In this document: positions 1-6,055 of the stretch, in pieces
Numbering within the stretch: the first letter of the stretch is position 1
Layout: each line of letters opens with the position of its first letter
Source of the DNA: an uncultured bacterium
GTDB taxonomy: Bacteria > Actinomycetota > Coriobacteriia > Coriobacteriales > Eggerthellaceae
Reading direction: 5' to 3'
Length of the DNA: 12,226 bases
Assembly (NCBI GenBank): GCA_937890835.1
Contig: CALADF010000059.1
Span: 1 to 12,226, forward strand
Notes under the pieces: model-generated
Database searches by the model: none
What the model was told of the DNA's origin: nothing
What the model saw: only the letters and a program-made list of their open reading frames with translations
Translations under genes and position numbers: made by a program

Positions 1-58
1 ATCGAACCCGCAACCCACTGATTACAAATCAGTTGCTCTACCGTTGAGCCACGCCGGC
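1..58 (-). tRNA. tRNA-Thr (anticodon TGT), 3' part cut off by the window edge
   Basis: Read on the minus strand from 58, the sequence gives a 7-base acceptor strand GCCGGCG, then TG, a D-arm GCTC...GAGC, and an anticodon stem-loop ACTGA-TTTGTAA-TCAGT with anticodon TGT (threonine, reading ACA and other ACN codons). The T-arm start GCGGGTTCGAT follows. The T-stem 3' strand and acceptor 3' strand lie beyond position 1, so the gene is partial only because of the window edge. The anticodon loop has the usual T33 and a purine after the anticodon. It lies downstream of and on the same strand as the DUF4130 gene, and probably has its own promoter. Confidence 0.95.
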
Positions 59-86
59 GTGTTTGTGGAGTTGAGCGTGTCGAGAT

Positions 87-115
87 ATTTTACGATATGT
101 CCGCTTCCTTGGGAA
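87..115 (-). promoter_or_regulatory. Candidate promoter for tRNA-Thr
   Basis: On the minus strand there is a -35-like TTCCCA (110-115), a 17-base spacer and a -10-like TAAAAT (87-92). This would start transcription about 20 bases before the tRNA 5' end. A TTGACC at 118-123 is a better -35 but has no good -10 at 16-18 bases. No clear terminator separates the tRNA from the protein gene ending at 149; only a weak hairpin (130-152, stem CTGAG/CTCAG) overlaps that gene's stop codon. Confidence 0.35.
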
Positions 116-148
116 GAGGTCAAGATTATCTGAGAAGCTTGCACTTCC

Positions 149-1069
149 TCAGGCGTTTGCGGAGTCGACGGTGCCTAGTCGACTCTTAGCGGGCGCTTCC
201 TCCTCGCCTGCCAATTCGGTGAGGTCGGCCCAGAACCTTTTCGGCATGAACTTGACCCTGAGCTCCGGGTTGTATCGGGATTCTATGGAGATCGCTCGGT
301 AGAATGCCCTCCAAGCTTCTTGAACGACCTCTTCTTCGGGCGACTCGCTGACTGCTGCTGACGACATGCTCGCGTTTTCCGATAGATCGGCGAGGCACCA
401 GCGGTTTCCGTCGTAAACCCCCGCCATGTGATGCCTTTCGTCGAGTAGGGCGAAACGCTCTTCGCCGAAACGGCGGGCGAAGTGGCTCATGACGAGAGGT
501 ACAACCGCATCGCGAGGACTGCACTTTGCATACCAGATGCCCATGTGGCCGTCATCGAAATGCTTGAACCGTGCGAATTGGCGTACGTGTTCGCATTCGT
601 TGTCGATGCTCCGCGTGATGTCGAACAGGGGAGAAACATCGGGATGCGCGATGTTTGCGAGCGCGTGGCCTTTGAGTTGCGCGCAGTAGCGTGCGTTGAC
701 GCTTGCGCAATTGCGCGATGTCTTGCAGGTGTCGCAGCTGCGAATGCGATGTTCGTCCATGGCATAGCGAACGAATCGAAATATCGCATAGGGGGCTCCG
801 CTCTTGCTTGAGAGGGATGCTTTGCGCACAGCGTCGAACGTTTGCTTACCGCATGCTCGCGTGATTCCTCTCATGACGCGTCGGGCTTGCGTCGCGTTCG
901 TTTCCACCATGGCGATACGCTGGGAGAGCCGAGGCTGCAAGCTGCCTTGGAGCATGATATCGGAGGGTATCTCTTTGTTCTCGTAGGAAACGAATATAGC
1001 GCAGAGCAGTCCTTCGAGAGTTCCGTCGTAGCAATACGCCACCTCGTCGAAAATCTCCGCGTTGTTCAT
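149..1069 (-). CDS. DUF4130 (TIGR03915-type) DNA metabolism protein, partner of the radical SAM protein
   Basis: This 306-residue protein matches the DUF4130/TIGR03915 family, which accompanies the TIGR03916 radical SAM protein and in many bacteria is fused to a uracil-DNA-glycosylase-like domain. The reaction is unknown. Family-like stretches are the N-terminal YCYDGTLEGLLCAIF (12-26), FARFKHFDDG (165-174), the VMSHFARRF block (193-201) and the C-terminal WRAFYRAISIESRYNPEL (about 251-268) followed by MPKRFWADL. No glycosylase domain is fused here. Residues 112-129 carry four cysteines (C112, C115, C121, C129), suggesting a metal site not usual for the family. The start codon overlaps the upstream stop as ATGA and has a strong GAGGAGG ribosome-binding site inside the upstream gene, so the two are translationally coupled. 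Family assignment is fairly sure; the molecular role is not known. Confidence 0.88.
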   Translation of the reverse strand: MNNAEIFDEVAYCYDGTLEGLLCAIFVSYENKEIPSDIMLQGSLQPRLSQRIAMVETNATQARRVMRGITRACGKQTFDAVRKASLSSKSGAPYAIFRFVRYAMDEHRIRSCDTCKTSRNCASVNARYCAQLKGHALANIAHPDVSPLFDITRSIDNECEHVRQFARFKHFDDGHMGIWYAKCSPRDAVVPLVMSHFARRFGEERFALLDERHHMAGVYDGNRWCLADLSENASMSSAAVSESPEEEVVQEAWRAFYRAISIESRYNPELRVKFMPKRFWADLTELAGEEEAPAKSRLGTVDSANA

Positions 1070-2442
1070 GCGAACGCCTCCTCAGGGGTTGGGGCCGGAC
1101 TGGCAGAGGAAAGCTTTGGTTGCACGTGGTCTTCGAACAGACTCATCTGCCCGGGGGTGATGCGCGTCGACCTTCTCCCATGGCGTCCTCCCTCGATTGG
1201 CTTTGCGAGGCGCATGCGCAGCGCGTCTCGGCTGAAATCGATGCCTTTGCATGCGTAGGCGCCGTTGCAGGTGATGAAATACCGGGCGCGCTTCAATGCT
1301 ATACCCAGTTTTCTCAGCTCGCTTTCACCGAGCGTCGATTGCTTTCGCGCGCGCATGATGAGCTTGGCGCCTCTGACGCCGATGCCGGGAACACGCAGCA
1401 GGGTTTCGTACGATGCGGTGTTCACCTCGACGGGAAACAGGTCGAGGTTATTGAGCGCCCAGTTTGCCTTCGGGTCCACCTGGGTATCGAGAAACGGGTG
1501 CTCCTCGTCGATTATCTCGCGGACGTCGAACCCGTAGTAGCGCATAAGCCAATCGGCTTGGTAAAGGCGATGTTCGCGATCGAGTTGAACGGCGCCGTCG
1601 TTCGGAAGCCGCTTATCTTCGTTGACGGGTAGGTAAGCGCTGAAAAACACGCGCTTCATAGACACGTGCCGGTAGAGCGCTGCGGACAGCGTGAGTATGT
1701 GGAGATCGCTTTCGGGGGAGGCGCCGATGATCATTTGGGTGGACTGACCTGCCGGCGCCCATGCTCGCCGCGCCTTCACGTTGGGTGCTTTCGAAAGATA
1801 GAGCGTTGTGCGCTTTTCGCGTAGCGCCTTGCTCTGCGCATCTTCAGCGATGGATGTGGAAATTTGACGCATGGGCCCGATGATGGACGTGCGTGTTTTT
1901 TCGGGCGCGAGCAACGAGAGGCTTGAGCTTGACGGAAGCTCGAGGTTGACGGAAAGGCGATCGGAGAGAAGCCCGAGCTGGTCGATAAGCTCGGGTGAAG
2001 TCCCCGGAACGGTTTTAGCGTGGATGTAGCCTCTGAATCTATGTTCGTCGCGCAGGATGCTGAGCGTGCGGATCATGAGTTCGGTGGTGTGATCGGGGCT
2101 GCCTGCGACGCCTGAGCTGAGAAACAAGCCTTCGATGTAGTTACGTCGGTAAAAGCCGATGGTGAGGTCGGCAAGCTCGCGCGGGGTGAAGGCGGTTCTT
2201 CGAATGTTTTCGTTGGATTTTCTGTTCACGCAGTACGCGCAATCGTATACGCACATGTTGGTCATAAGGACCTTCAGGAGCGTGACGCACCTGCCGTCCG
2301 GCGTGAAGCTATGGCAGCATCCGGCTTGCGTAGCGTTGCCCACGCTCCCCAACCCACCGGCCCTTCCGACGCCCGATGACGTGCAGGCGACGTCGTATTT
2401 CGCCGCATCTGCGAGAATGCTGAGTTTTTCTACGATATCCAT
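1066..2442 (-). CDS. Putative DNA modification/repair radical SAM protein (TIGR03916-type) with HhH domain
   Basis: The 458-residue protein has the radical SAM CxxxCxxC cluster at C64, C68, C71 (CVYDCAYC), which would hold a 4Fe-4S centre that cleaves S-adenosylmethionine. N-terminal MDIVEKLSILADAAKYD and the CCHSFTPDGRC segment (42-52) are typical of the TIGR03916 group, named as DNA modification/repair proteins. A helix-hairpin-helix (about 340-367, LLRVPGIGVRGAKLI) points to non-specific DNA binding. The C-terminal tail contains QMSLF (432-436), resembling the beta-clamp-binding pentapeptide. The start at 2442 is chosen because AGGG lies 6 bases upstream and the family begins MDI; an upstream in-frame TTG at 2460 has no support. 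It is the first gene of a two-gene operon with the DUF4130 gene, under a promoter with a LexA-like box. The exact substrate is unknown. Confidence 0.92.
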   Translation of the reverse strand: MDIVEKLSILADAAKYDVACTSSGVGRAGGLGSVGNATQAGCCHSFTPDGRCVTLLKVLMTNMCVYDCAYCVNRKSNENIRRTAFTPRELADLTIGFYRRNYIEGLFLSSGVAGSPDHTTELMIRTLSILRDEHRFRGYIHAKTVPGTSPELIDQLGLLSDRLSVNLELPSSSSLSLLAPEKTRTSIIGPMRQISTSIAEDAQSKALREKRTTLYLSKAPNVKARRAWAPAGQSTQMIIGASPESDLHILTLSAALYRHVSMKRVFFSAYLPVNEDKRLPNDGAVQLDREHRLYQADWLMRYYGFDVREIIDEEHPFLDTQVDPKANWALNNLDLFPVEVNTASYETLLRVPGIGVRGAKLIMRARKQSTLGESELRKLGIALKRARYFITCNGAYACKGIDFSRDALRMRLAKPIEGGRHGRRSTRITPGQMSLFEDHVQPKLSSASPAPTPEEAFA

Positions 2443-2473
2443 GCTGCACCCTGAAAACAAACAAATGTCTGTA

Positions 2474-2487
2474 CGAATATTTGTTCG
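2474..2487 (-). promoter_or_regulatory. LexA (SOS) box over the start of the radical SAM operon
   Basis: On the minus strand the sequence is CGAACAAATATTCG, matching the Gram-positive LexA/DinR consensus CGAACRNRYGTTYG at 13 of 14 positions. It begins two bases after the -10 hexamer and so covers the expected transcription start, a classical place for repression. A near-identical site is at 3467-3480. Damage-induced expression is inferred from the motif; LexA itself is not in the window. Confidence 0.75.
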
Positions 2488-2489
2488 CT

Positions 2490-2519
2490 ATTGTAGGCGG
2501 ATGGATGTTCGCTTGTCAA
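2490..2519 (-). promoter_or_regulatory. Promoter of the radical SAM-DUF4130 operon
   Basis: The minus strand has a perfect -35 TTGACA (2514-2519), an 18-base spacer and -10 TACAAT (2490-2495). The expected start near 2483 gives a leader of about 40 bases to the ATG at 2442. The -35 abuts the T-tract of the pyrE terminator. Confidence 0.8.
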
Positions 2520-2555
2520 TAAAAAGCCCTCGAGCATATGCAGTTGCTCGAGGGC
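2516..2555 (-). terminator. Rho-independent terminator of pyrE
   Basis: A perfect 11-bp stem (GCCCTCGAGCA at 2526-2536 with TGCTCGAGGGC at 2545-2555) and 8-base loop is followed on the minus strand by TTTTTATT. It lies 55 bases past the pyrE stop codon on the same strand. Confidence 0.9.
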
Positions 2556-2567
2556 GGGGGTAGCCGT

Positions 2568-2586
2568 GCGGACGTTTTTCGTCCGC
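2568..2586 (-). other. Small hairpin in the pyrE 3' region
   Basis: GCGGACG and CGTCCGC form a 7-bp stem with a 5-base loop, between the pyrE stop and its terminator. It has no T-tract on the minus strand, so it is likely an auxiliary 3' UTR hairpin. On the plus strand the T-run sits in the loop, not after the stem. Confidence 0.4.
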
Positions 2587-2609
2587 CGTTTTAGCTTGGT
2601 TCGTCGATC

Positions 2610-3293
2610 CTATGCTTTAACGCCGTATTGATCGTAATACGCGTCGAGCGCCGCTTTCACCTCATCGTCGATGACGACGCGACCGTTCACCTCGCGATTA
2701 TGCAGAAGCTCGACGACCTCGGCCATGCTCACGATGGATGCGACGGGGAACCCGTATTTCTCCTGCACTTCCTGTTGCGCGGTCACGACACCGCCCTTGC
2801 CGACCTCCATGCGGTTGAGGGAGACGATAAGTCCCTTGACGTCAACGTCGGCGGCGGCCTTCAGGATGGGGTAGGTTTCGTCGATGGATTTGCCGGAGGT
2901 GGTGACATCCTCGACGATGATGACGCGGTCTCCGTCGTGGAGGGTGCATCCGAGAAGGTTGCCCGCGTCGGCTCCGTGGTCCTTCGCTTCTTTGCGGTTC
3001 GAGCAATAGCGGACTTCCTTGCCGTAAAGCTCGTCGATTGCCATGGTGGTGATGACCGACAGGGGGATGCCTTTGTAGGCGGGCCCGAAAATAACATCGA
3101 AATCGAGCCCGAAATTATCGTGGATCGCCTGAGCGTAGTACAGCCCGAGGCGATGGAGCTGCTCGCCGGTCACGTAGGCGCCTGCATTCATGAAGAAAGG
3201 CGACTTGCGACCGCTTTTGAGCGTGAAATCCCCGAACTTCAAAACATCGCTGGTCACCATGAACTCGATAAACTCTTGCTTGTAGGTCTCCAT
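2610..3293 (-). CDS. pyrE: Orotate phosphoribosyltransferase
   Basis: This cytoplasmic enzyme of de novo pyrimidine synthesis joins orotate to PRPP to give orotidine 5'-phosphate. The 227 residues contain the PRPP-binding motif VIIVEDVTTSGKS (124-136), the FGPAYKGIPLS segment (69-79), the flexible catalytic loop RKEAKDHG (100-107) and the N-terminal FTLKSGRKSPFFMN (23-36) that contacts orotate. The start at 3293 is chosen because AAAGGCGG lies just upstream and family members begin near METYK; another in-frame ATG at 3320 would add nine residues with a weaker site. It stands alone here without other pyr genes, closed by its own terminator. A hairpin (3413-3428) and a LexA-like box (3467-3480) lie upstream, but neither can be tied firmly to it. 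Confidence 0.96.
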   Translation of the reverse strand: METYKQEFIEFMVTSDVLKFGDFTLKSGRKSPFFMNAGAYVTGEQLHRLGLYYAQAIHDNFGLDFDVIFGPAYKGIPLSVITTMAIDELYGKEVRYCSNRKEAKDHGADAGNLLGCTLHDGDRVIIVEDVTTSGKSIDETYPILKAAADVDVKGLIVSLNRMEVGKGGVVTAQQEVQEKYGFPVASIVSMAEVVELLHNREVNGRVVIDDEVKAALDAYYDQYGVKA

Positions 3294-3412
3294 GAGCCGC
3301 CTTTCTGAACTCGCTCGCATCGGTCGTCTGCCTCATCGGACCGACTGTTTCCCCTTATGATACTACGACGCGTGGGTAGAGGAGCATCGGCTCGGTCGAT
3401 TGCGGCTTCGGT

Positions 3413-3428
3413 GTCCGGTGAGCCGGAC
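3413..3428. other. GC-rich hairpin upstream of pyrE
   Basis: GTCCGG-TGAG-CCGGAC is a perfect 6-bp stem with a tetraloop, inside the non-coding stretch 3294-3466. There is no T-tract on either side, so it does not look like a terminator. Apart from this hairpin and a weak TATAAG (3455-3460, minus) that could be a pyrE -10, I see nothing in that stretch. Confidence 0.35.
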
Positions 3429-3466
3429 CGGTGATCCACCTATCATCAAAAGCTCTTATAAAAACG

Positions 3467-3480
3467 CGAACATTTGTTCA
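3467..3480. promoter_or_regulatory. Second LexA-like box, between divergent pyrE and peptidase operon
   Basis: Read on the minus strand it is TGAACAAATGTTCG, 13 of 14 matches to CGAACRNRYGTTYG and 12 of 14 identical to the box at 2474-2487 in the same orientation. It lies just upstream of the plus-strand -35 at 3489. It could instead sit in the spacer of a poor minus-strand promoter with -10 TATAAG. Which gene it controls cannot be decided from sequence. Confidence 0.6.
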
Positions 3481-3488
3481 TTTTTCGC

Positions 3489-3516
3489 TTGCTTGTCATC
3501 ATTGAGAGTGTATGAT
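3489..3516 (+). promoter_or_regulatory. Promoter for the leader and peptidase-smpB operon
   Basis: There is a -35-like TTGCTT (3489-3494), a 16-base spacer and -10 TATGAT (3511-3516). Transcription would begin near 3523, giving a leader of about 217 bases before the peptidase ATG at 3740. A TTGTCA at 3493-3498 is closer to the -35 consensus, but its spacing of 12 is too short. Confidence 0.5.
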
Positions 3517-3579
3517 GGAGGCATGGGAGGGGATGGCTTCGTCGGGTTGTCTGCTATCATTCGATAATCTGCCGAAAGG

Positions 3580-3733
3580 GAAAGCGCTATGGCTTTCGAA
3601 CCGATCGGCTCCTTAATCGAGCCTCGGGGACCTGAAGCCCCGAATGCGCATAAGATGAACTCGGGGCGATGGGGGCGAGGTTCCAGCCGGTGTTCGGATG
3701 GAACCGTGTTCGCGTCTGCTTATCTGATAGGAG
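3580..3733 (+). promoter_or_regulatory. Structured 5' leader with competing hairpins (unidentified)
   Basis: Four local hairpins follow each other. H1 is GAAAGC/GCTTTC (3580-3597). H2 is GGCTC/GAGCC (3607-3623). H3 is TCGGGG/CCCCGA (3624-3643). H4 is GGTTCCA-g-CCG paired with CGG-a-TGGAACC (3679-3705), a 10-bp stem interrupted by one G-A mismatch. The 3' strand of H3 (GCCCCGA, 3637-3643) can instead pair perfectly for 7 bp with TCGGGGC at 3661-3667, which excludes H3. No T-tract follows H4; a GGAG ribosome-binding site lies at 3730-3733. This fits a regulatory leader of the peptidase-smpB operon, or a stand-alone small RNA. I do not recognise a known riboswitch class. Confidence 0.45.
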
Positions 3734-3739
3734 ATGCAT

Positions 3740-4894
3740 ATGAAGAAGAAAAACGAGAAGTTTTTGAAGAAGCTCCTGGAGACTCCTTCGCCGACGGGCA
3801 GCGAGGAGCCTGTCGCCGCTTTGGTCAGGGAGCGCCTTTGCGATGTCGCAGATGAGATTCAGACCAACACCATGGGATCGGTTCATGCCGTGCTCGATGG
3901 GAAAGGCGAGGGTCCTGCGCTCATGCTCGCCGCGCATATGGATGAGATAGGGCTCATGGTTCGCTACGTCAGCGATGACGGATTTCTGTCCGTGGCGGCC
4001 GTTGGCGGCGTTGACCCCGCGATTCTTCCCGGGATGCGCGTCGACGTTCACACGCGCAAGGGGTCGTATCGAGGTGTTGTAGGGCGCAAGCCCATCCACC
4101 TTATCGATGCTGACGAGAGGAAGGCCGTCATGCCGCTCGACAAACTCGTGATCGACCTTGGCATGCCCGCGAAAGACGTTCGTGAAATTGTTCGCGTGGG
4201 CGATGTCATCACCTTCGGCGTCGGGTACGAGCGCTTCGGGAAGGGCATGGCGGTTTCTCGAGCGTTCGATGACAAGTGCGGTGTATGGATAGCTTGCCGC
4301 GTCATGGAGAAGCTTGCAGAGCGCGGTCGCGCAAGCGGGGCGTTCATTGCGGCGGCCACCGTGCAGGAGGAGATCGGGACGCGCGGGGCGATGACGAGCG
4401 CGTATGGCATCAACCCCGATGTCGCCTTGGCGTTCGATGTCACTCATGCTACCGATTACCCTGGGATCGACAAAACCAAGCATGGAAAGATCGTCTGCGG
4501 CGAGGGGCCTGTTATCGCGCGCGGGCCGAACATCAACCCGCTTGTTTTCGAGCGTTTGGTCGCGGCTGCTGAAGCCGAAGGCATCCCGTACCAGATAGAG
4601 GCGGAGCCCTCCATCACGGGTACCGACGCACGCGCTATTCAGGTCACGCGATCGGGCATCCCGACGGGATTGGTCTCGGTGCCTCTGCGCTATATGCACA
4701 CGCCGACGGAAGTCGTTTGCTTGAAAGATCTTCAGGATACCGTGAAGCTCATCACCCGCTTCGCTCTGGATCTCGACGATGGCGCGTGCTTCGTCCCCGG
4801 GGTCGCCGAGCCTCTGCGTCATGTTGGGGAGCAGGATATGCTTGAGGATGCAGCGGGGGATAAGTGCTTCTCCGATGAACTGACGGGGAATTAA
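3740..4894 (+). CDS. M42 family metallo-aminopeptidase (glutamyl aminopeptidase / TET type)
   Basis: The 384-residue cytosolic enzyme belongs to peptidase family M42, large self-compartmentalised shells with two metal ions that trim N-terminal residues from peptides. Visible metal and catalytic positions are H66 in AAHMDEIG, the Asp pair D177-D178 in SRAFDDKCG, E210/E211 in QEEIG (catalytic base and ligand), D233 in FDVTHATD and H320 in RYMHTPTEV. Length and order are normal for the family. The start at 3740 is chosen because GGAG lies 6 bases upstream; the in-frame ATG at 3734 would touch that site. Two bases separate its stop from smpB. It is the first gene after a long structured leader. 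Clearing peptides from degraded stalled products would fit its place beside smpB, but that is inference. Specificity (Glu/Asp versus Leu) cannot be read from sequence. Confidence 0.93.
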   Translation: MKKKNEKFLKKLLETPSPTGSEEPVAALVRERLCDVADEIQTNTMGSVHAVLDGKGEGPALMLAAHMDEIGLMVRYVSDDGFLSVAAVGGVDPAILPGMRVDVHTRKGSYRGVVGRKPIHLIDADERKAVMPLDKLVIDLGMPAKDVREIVRVGDVITFGVGYERFGKGMAVSRAFDDKCGVWIACRVMEKLAERGRASGAFIAAATVQEEIGTRGAMTSAYGINPDVALAFDVTHATDYPGIDKTKHGKIVCGEGPVIARGPNINPLVFERLVAAAEAEGIPYQIEAEPSITGTDARAIQVTRSGIPTGLVSVPLRYMHTPTEVVCLKDLQDTVKLITRFALDLDDGACFVPGVAEPLRHVGEQDMLEDAAGDKCFSDELTGN

Positions 4895-4896
4895 CC

Positions 4897-5364
4897 ATGA
4901 AGCAAAGAGAGGAAAAGCTCATCGCGAAGAACAGGCGAGCGTTTCATGATTACGAAATGATTGAAACGTTTGAAGCGGGTATCGAGTTGACCGGCACCGA
5001 AGTTCGGTCTCTTCGCGACAACAATTGTCAACTGACGGACTGCTTCGCCCTCGTCCGTCACGGGGAGGTTTGGCTGAGCAACGTTCATATCGCTCCGTTC
5101 GCGCAGGGTAATCTCAGCAACGTTGATCCTGATCGGAGACGCAAGTTGCTGCTTCATAAGCGCCAGATTCGCTATCTGGAGTCGAAGGTGTCGGAAAAAG
5201 GTCTTGCCATCGTCCCTCTTAAAATGTATTTCAGTCCGAATGGTTTGGTTAAAGTCGAGATTGCATTGGCGCGTGGAAAAAAGACCTACGATAAGCGGGC
5301 GAGCATGAAGGAGCGCGATTCCAAGCGGGAGATCGATCGCGCTTTGAAAGAGCGCTCGAGATAG
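4897..5364 (+). CDS. smpB: SsrA-binding protein SmpB
   Basis: SmpB binds tmRNA and escorts it to ribosomes stalled on broken messages, mimicking the missing codon-anticodon pairing so that the stalled peptide is tagged and released. The 155 residues carry the family landmarks: NRRAFHDYEMIETFEAGIEL near the start, TEVRSLR (34-40), the NVHIAPF strand, RRRKLLLHKRQI (85-96) and the basic C-terminal tail KKTYDKRASMKERDSKREI that enters the mRNA channel. Length is typical. The start follows the peptidase stop by two bases, with a GGGGAA-like site inside that gene, indicating coupled translation. Its RNA partner ssrA is in this same window (11561-11928) on the other strand. Confidence 0.97.
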   Translation: MKQREEKLIAKNRRAFHDYEMIETFEAGIELTGTEVRSLRDNNCQLTDCFALVRHGEVWLSNVHIAPFAQGNLSNVDPDRRRKLLLHKRQIRYLESKVSEKGLAIVPLKMYFSPNGLVKVEIALARGKKTYDKRASMKERDSKREIDRALKERSR

Positions 5365-5373
5365 GAGCAATTC

Positions 5374-5874
5374 ATGGAAAAGGTTAAAGGCGAAACCGAC
5401 CGGCAGAACGCAGCGGTCGATGCCGGCGGCGGGGAGGCGGTTGCATGCACACGCGACTCCGAGGTTTATCTTGCCGATGATGAGCTTGAATCCCAGCCGA
5501 TCGAGGCGGTTGAGGACGCCGAAGGCGTGAGCTGCGAGGAATTCTACGAGGTCGAGATAGACGAAGACGAGATATACGCCTACATCGTCGACGAGGATGA
5601 TAACGAGATCGGCTTCATCCTTCTCGACGAGGATGGTGTTGAGCAGGAGTATTATTACGCTGAGGAAGAGATCGATTCGTCGAGCGGAGACGCAAAACCC
5701 CGCGAGGACGCGTCCGGCGGAGATGAATACGATCTTGGCATCACGCGTGAGGGCGTTGCCGAGGCGACGGCGGACATGAACGCTATATACAAAGACGGAG
5801 TGGCCATAGCGTCTGAGTTGAAGGGCGCGTTCGATGATATAGCGGCTGGATTCGACTTCCTGAAGAAGAAGTAA
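5374..5874 (+). CDS. Very acidic hypothetical protein in the smpB operon
   Basis: I do not recognise this 166-residue protein. It begins 9 bases after the smpB stop with a good AGGAG site at a normal distance, so it is almost certainly the third gene of the operon. It has no signal peptide or membrane segment. The N-terminal third is low-complexity. The middle (about 55-99) alternates acidic and aromatic/aliphatic residues in short strand-like runs (EFYEVEIDEDEIYAYIVDED, GFILLDEDG, EYYYAEEEI). After a linker, residues about 122-166 look like an amphipathic helix region ending in KKK. The strong negative charge could reflect binding to a basic partner such as a ribosomal protein or SmpB, or nucleic-acid mimicry; this is speculation. 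Its codons resemble those of its neighbours, with no sign of recent transfer. Confidence 0.8.
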   Translation: MEKVKGETDRQNAAVDAGGGEAVACTRDSEVYLADDELESQPIEAVEDAEGVSCEEFYEVEIDEDEIYAYIVDEDDNEIGFILLDEDGVEQEYYYAEEEIDSSSGDAKPREDASGGDEYDLGITREGVAEATADMNAIYKDGVAIASELKGAFDDIAAGFDFLKKK

Positions 5875-5929
5875 GCGCAAGGGCCTCTCGTCGCTCTCTT
5901 TCGGAGGAGGGGCGTGCTTTCGAAAGGCC

Positions 5930-5964
5930 GGAGCCCCCTGCGCATGGGAACAGCAAGGGGCTCC
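5930..5964. terminator. Candidate hairpin between convergent operons
   Basis: GGAGCCCC (5930-5937) and GGGGCTCC (5957-5964) form a perfect 8-bp stem, extended inside by TGC/GCA after one unpaired base on each side. It lies 55 bases after the acidic-protein stop and 91 bases from the end of the convergent DUF386 gene. Only GGGGTTTT, a few bases further on the plus strand, gives a weak T-run, so termination strength is doubtful. Nothing else is evident in 5875-6055. Confidence 0.4.
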
Positions 5965-6055
5965 ATTCGGGGTTTTCAAGGCGATATCCGAGGGATCGTG
6001 TTCTCAAACTGGCCTATCTCTGCGCGGCATGCTCGCTCGGAGATTGAAGCATGGG

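Noticed and set aside
2628..3308. 226-codon plus-strand frame across pyrE
   Set aside because: Antisense to an unmistakable pyrE; its Asp/Val-rich composition is what the complement of pyrE codons gives.
3294..3320. Upstream ATG of pyrE adding nine residues
   Set aside because: The METYK start at 3293 has the closer ribosome-binding site and matches where the family usually begins.
3580..3733. Leader tested against known RNAs (SRP RNA, TPP, cobalamin, SAM, ZTP, fluoride, glycine, guanidine, T-box)
   Set aside because: None of the conserved sequence cores I remember for these classes is present, so no named family is claimed.
3587..4822. Long open frame (411 codons) on the minus strand across the peptidase gene
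   Set aside because: Exactly antisense to the M42 gene, which has full catalytic motifs. The frame is Arg/His-rich, without a ribosome-binding site or known domain; it is a by-product of GC-biased codons.
4891..5979. 362-codon minus-strand frame across smpB and the acidic gene
   Set aside because: Antisense to smpB. It spans two plus-strand genes that each have good ribosome-binding sites, and shows no domain.
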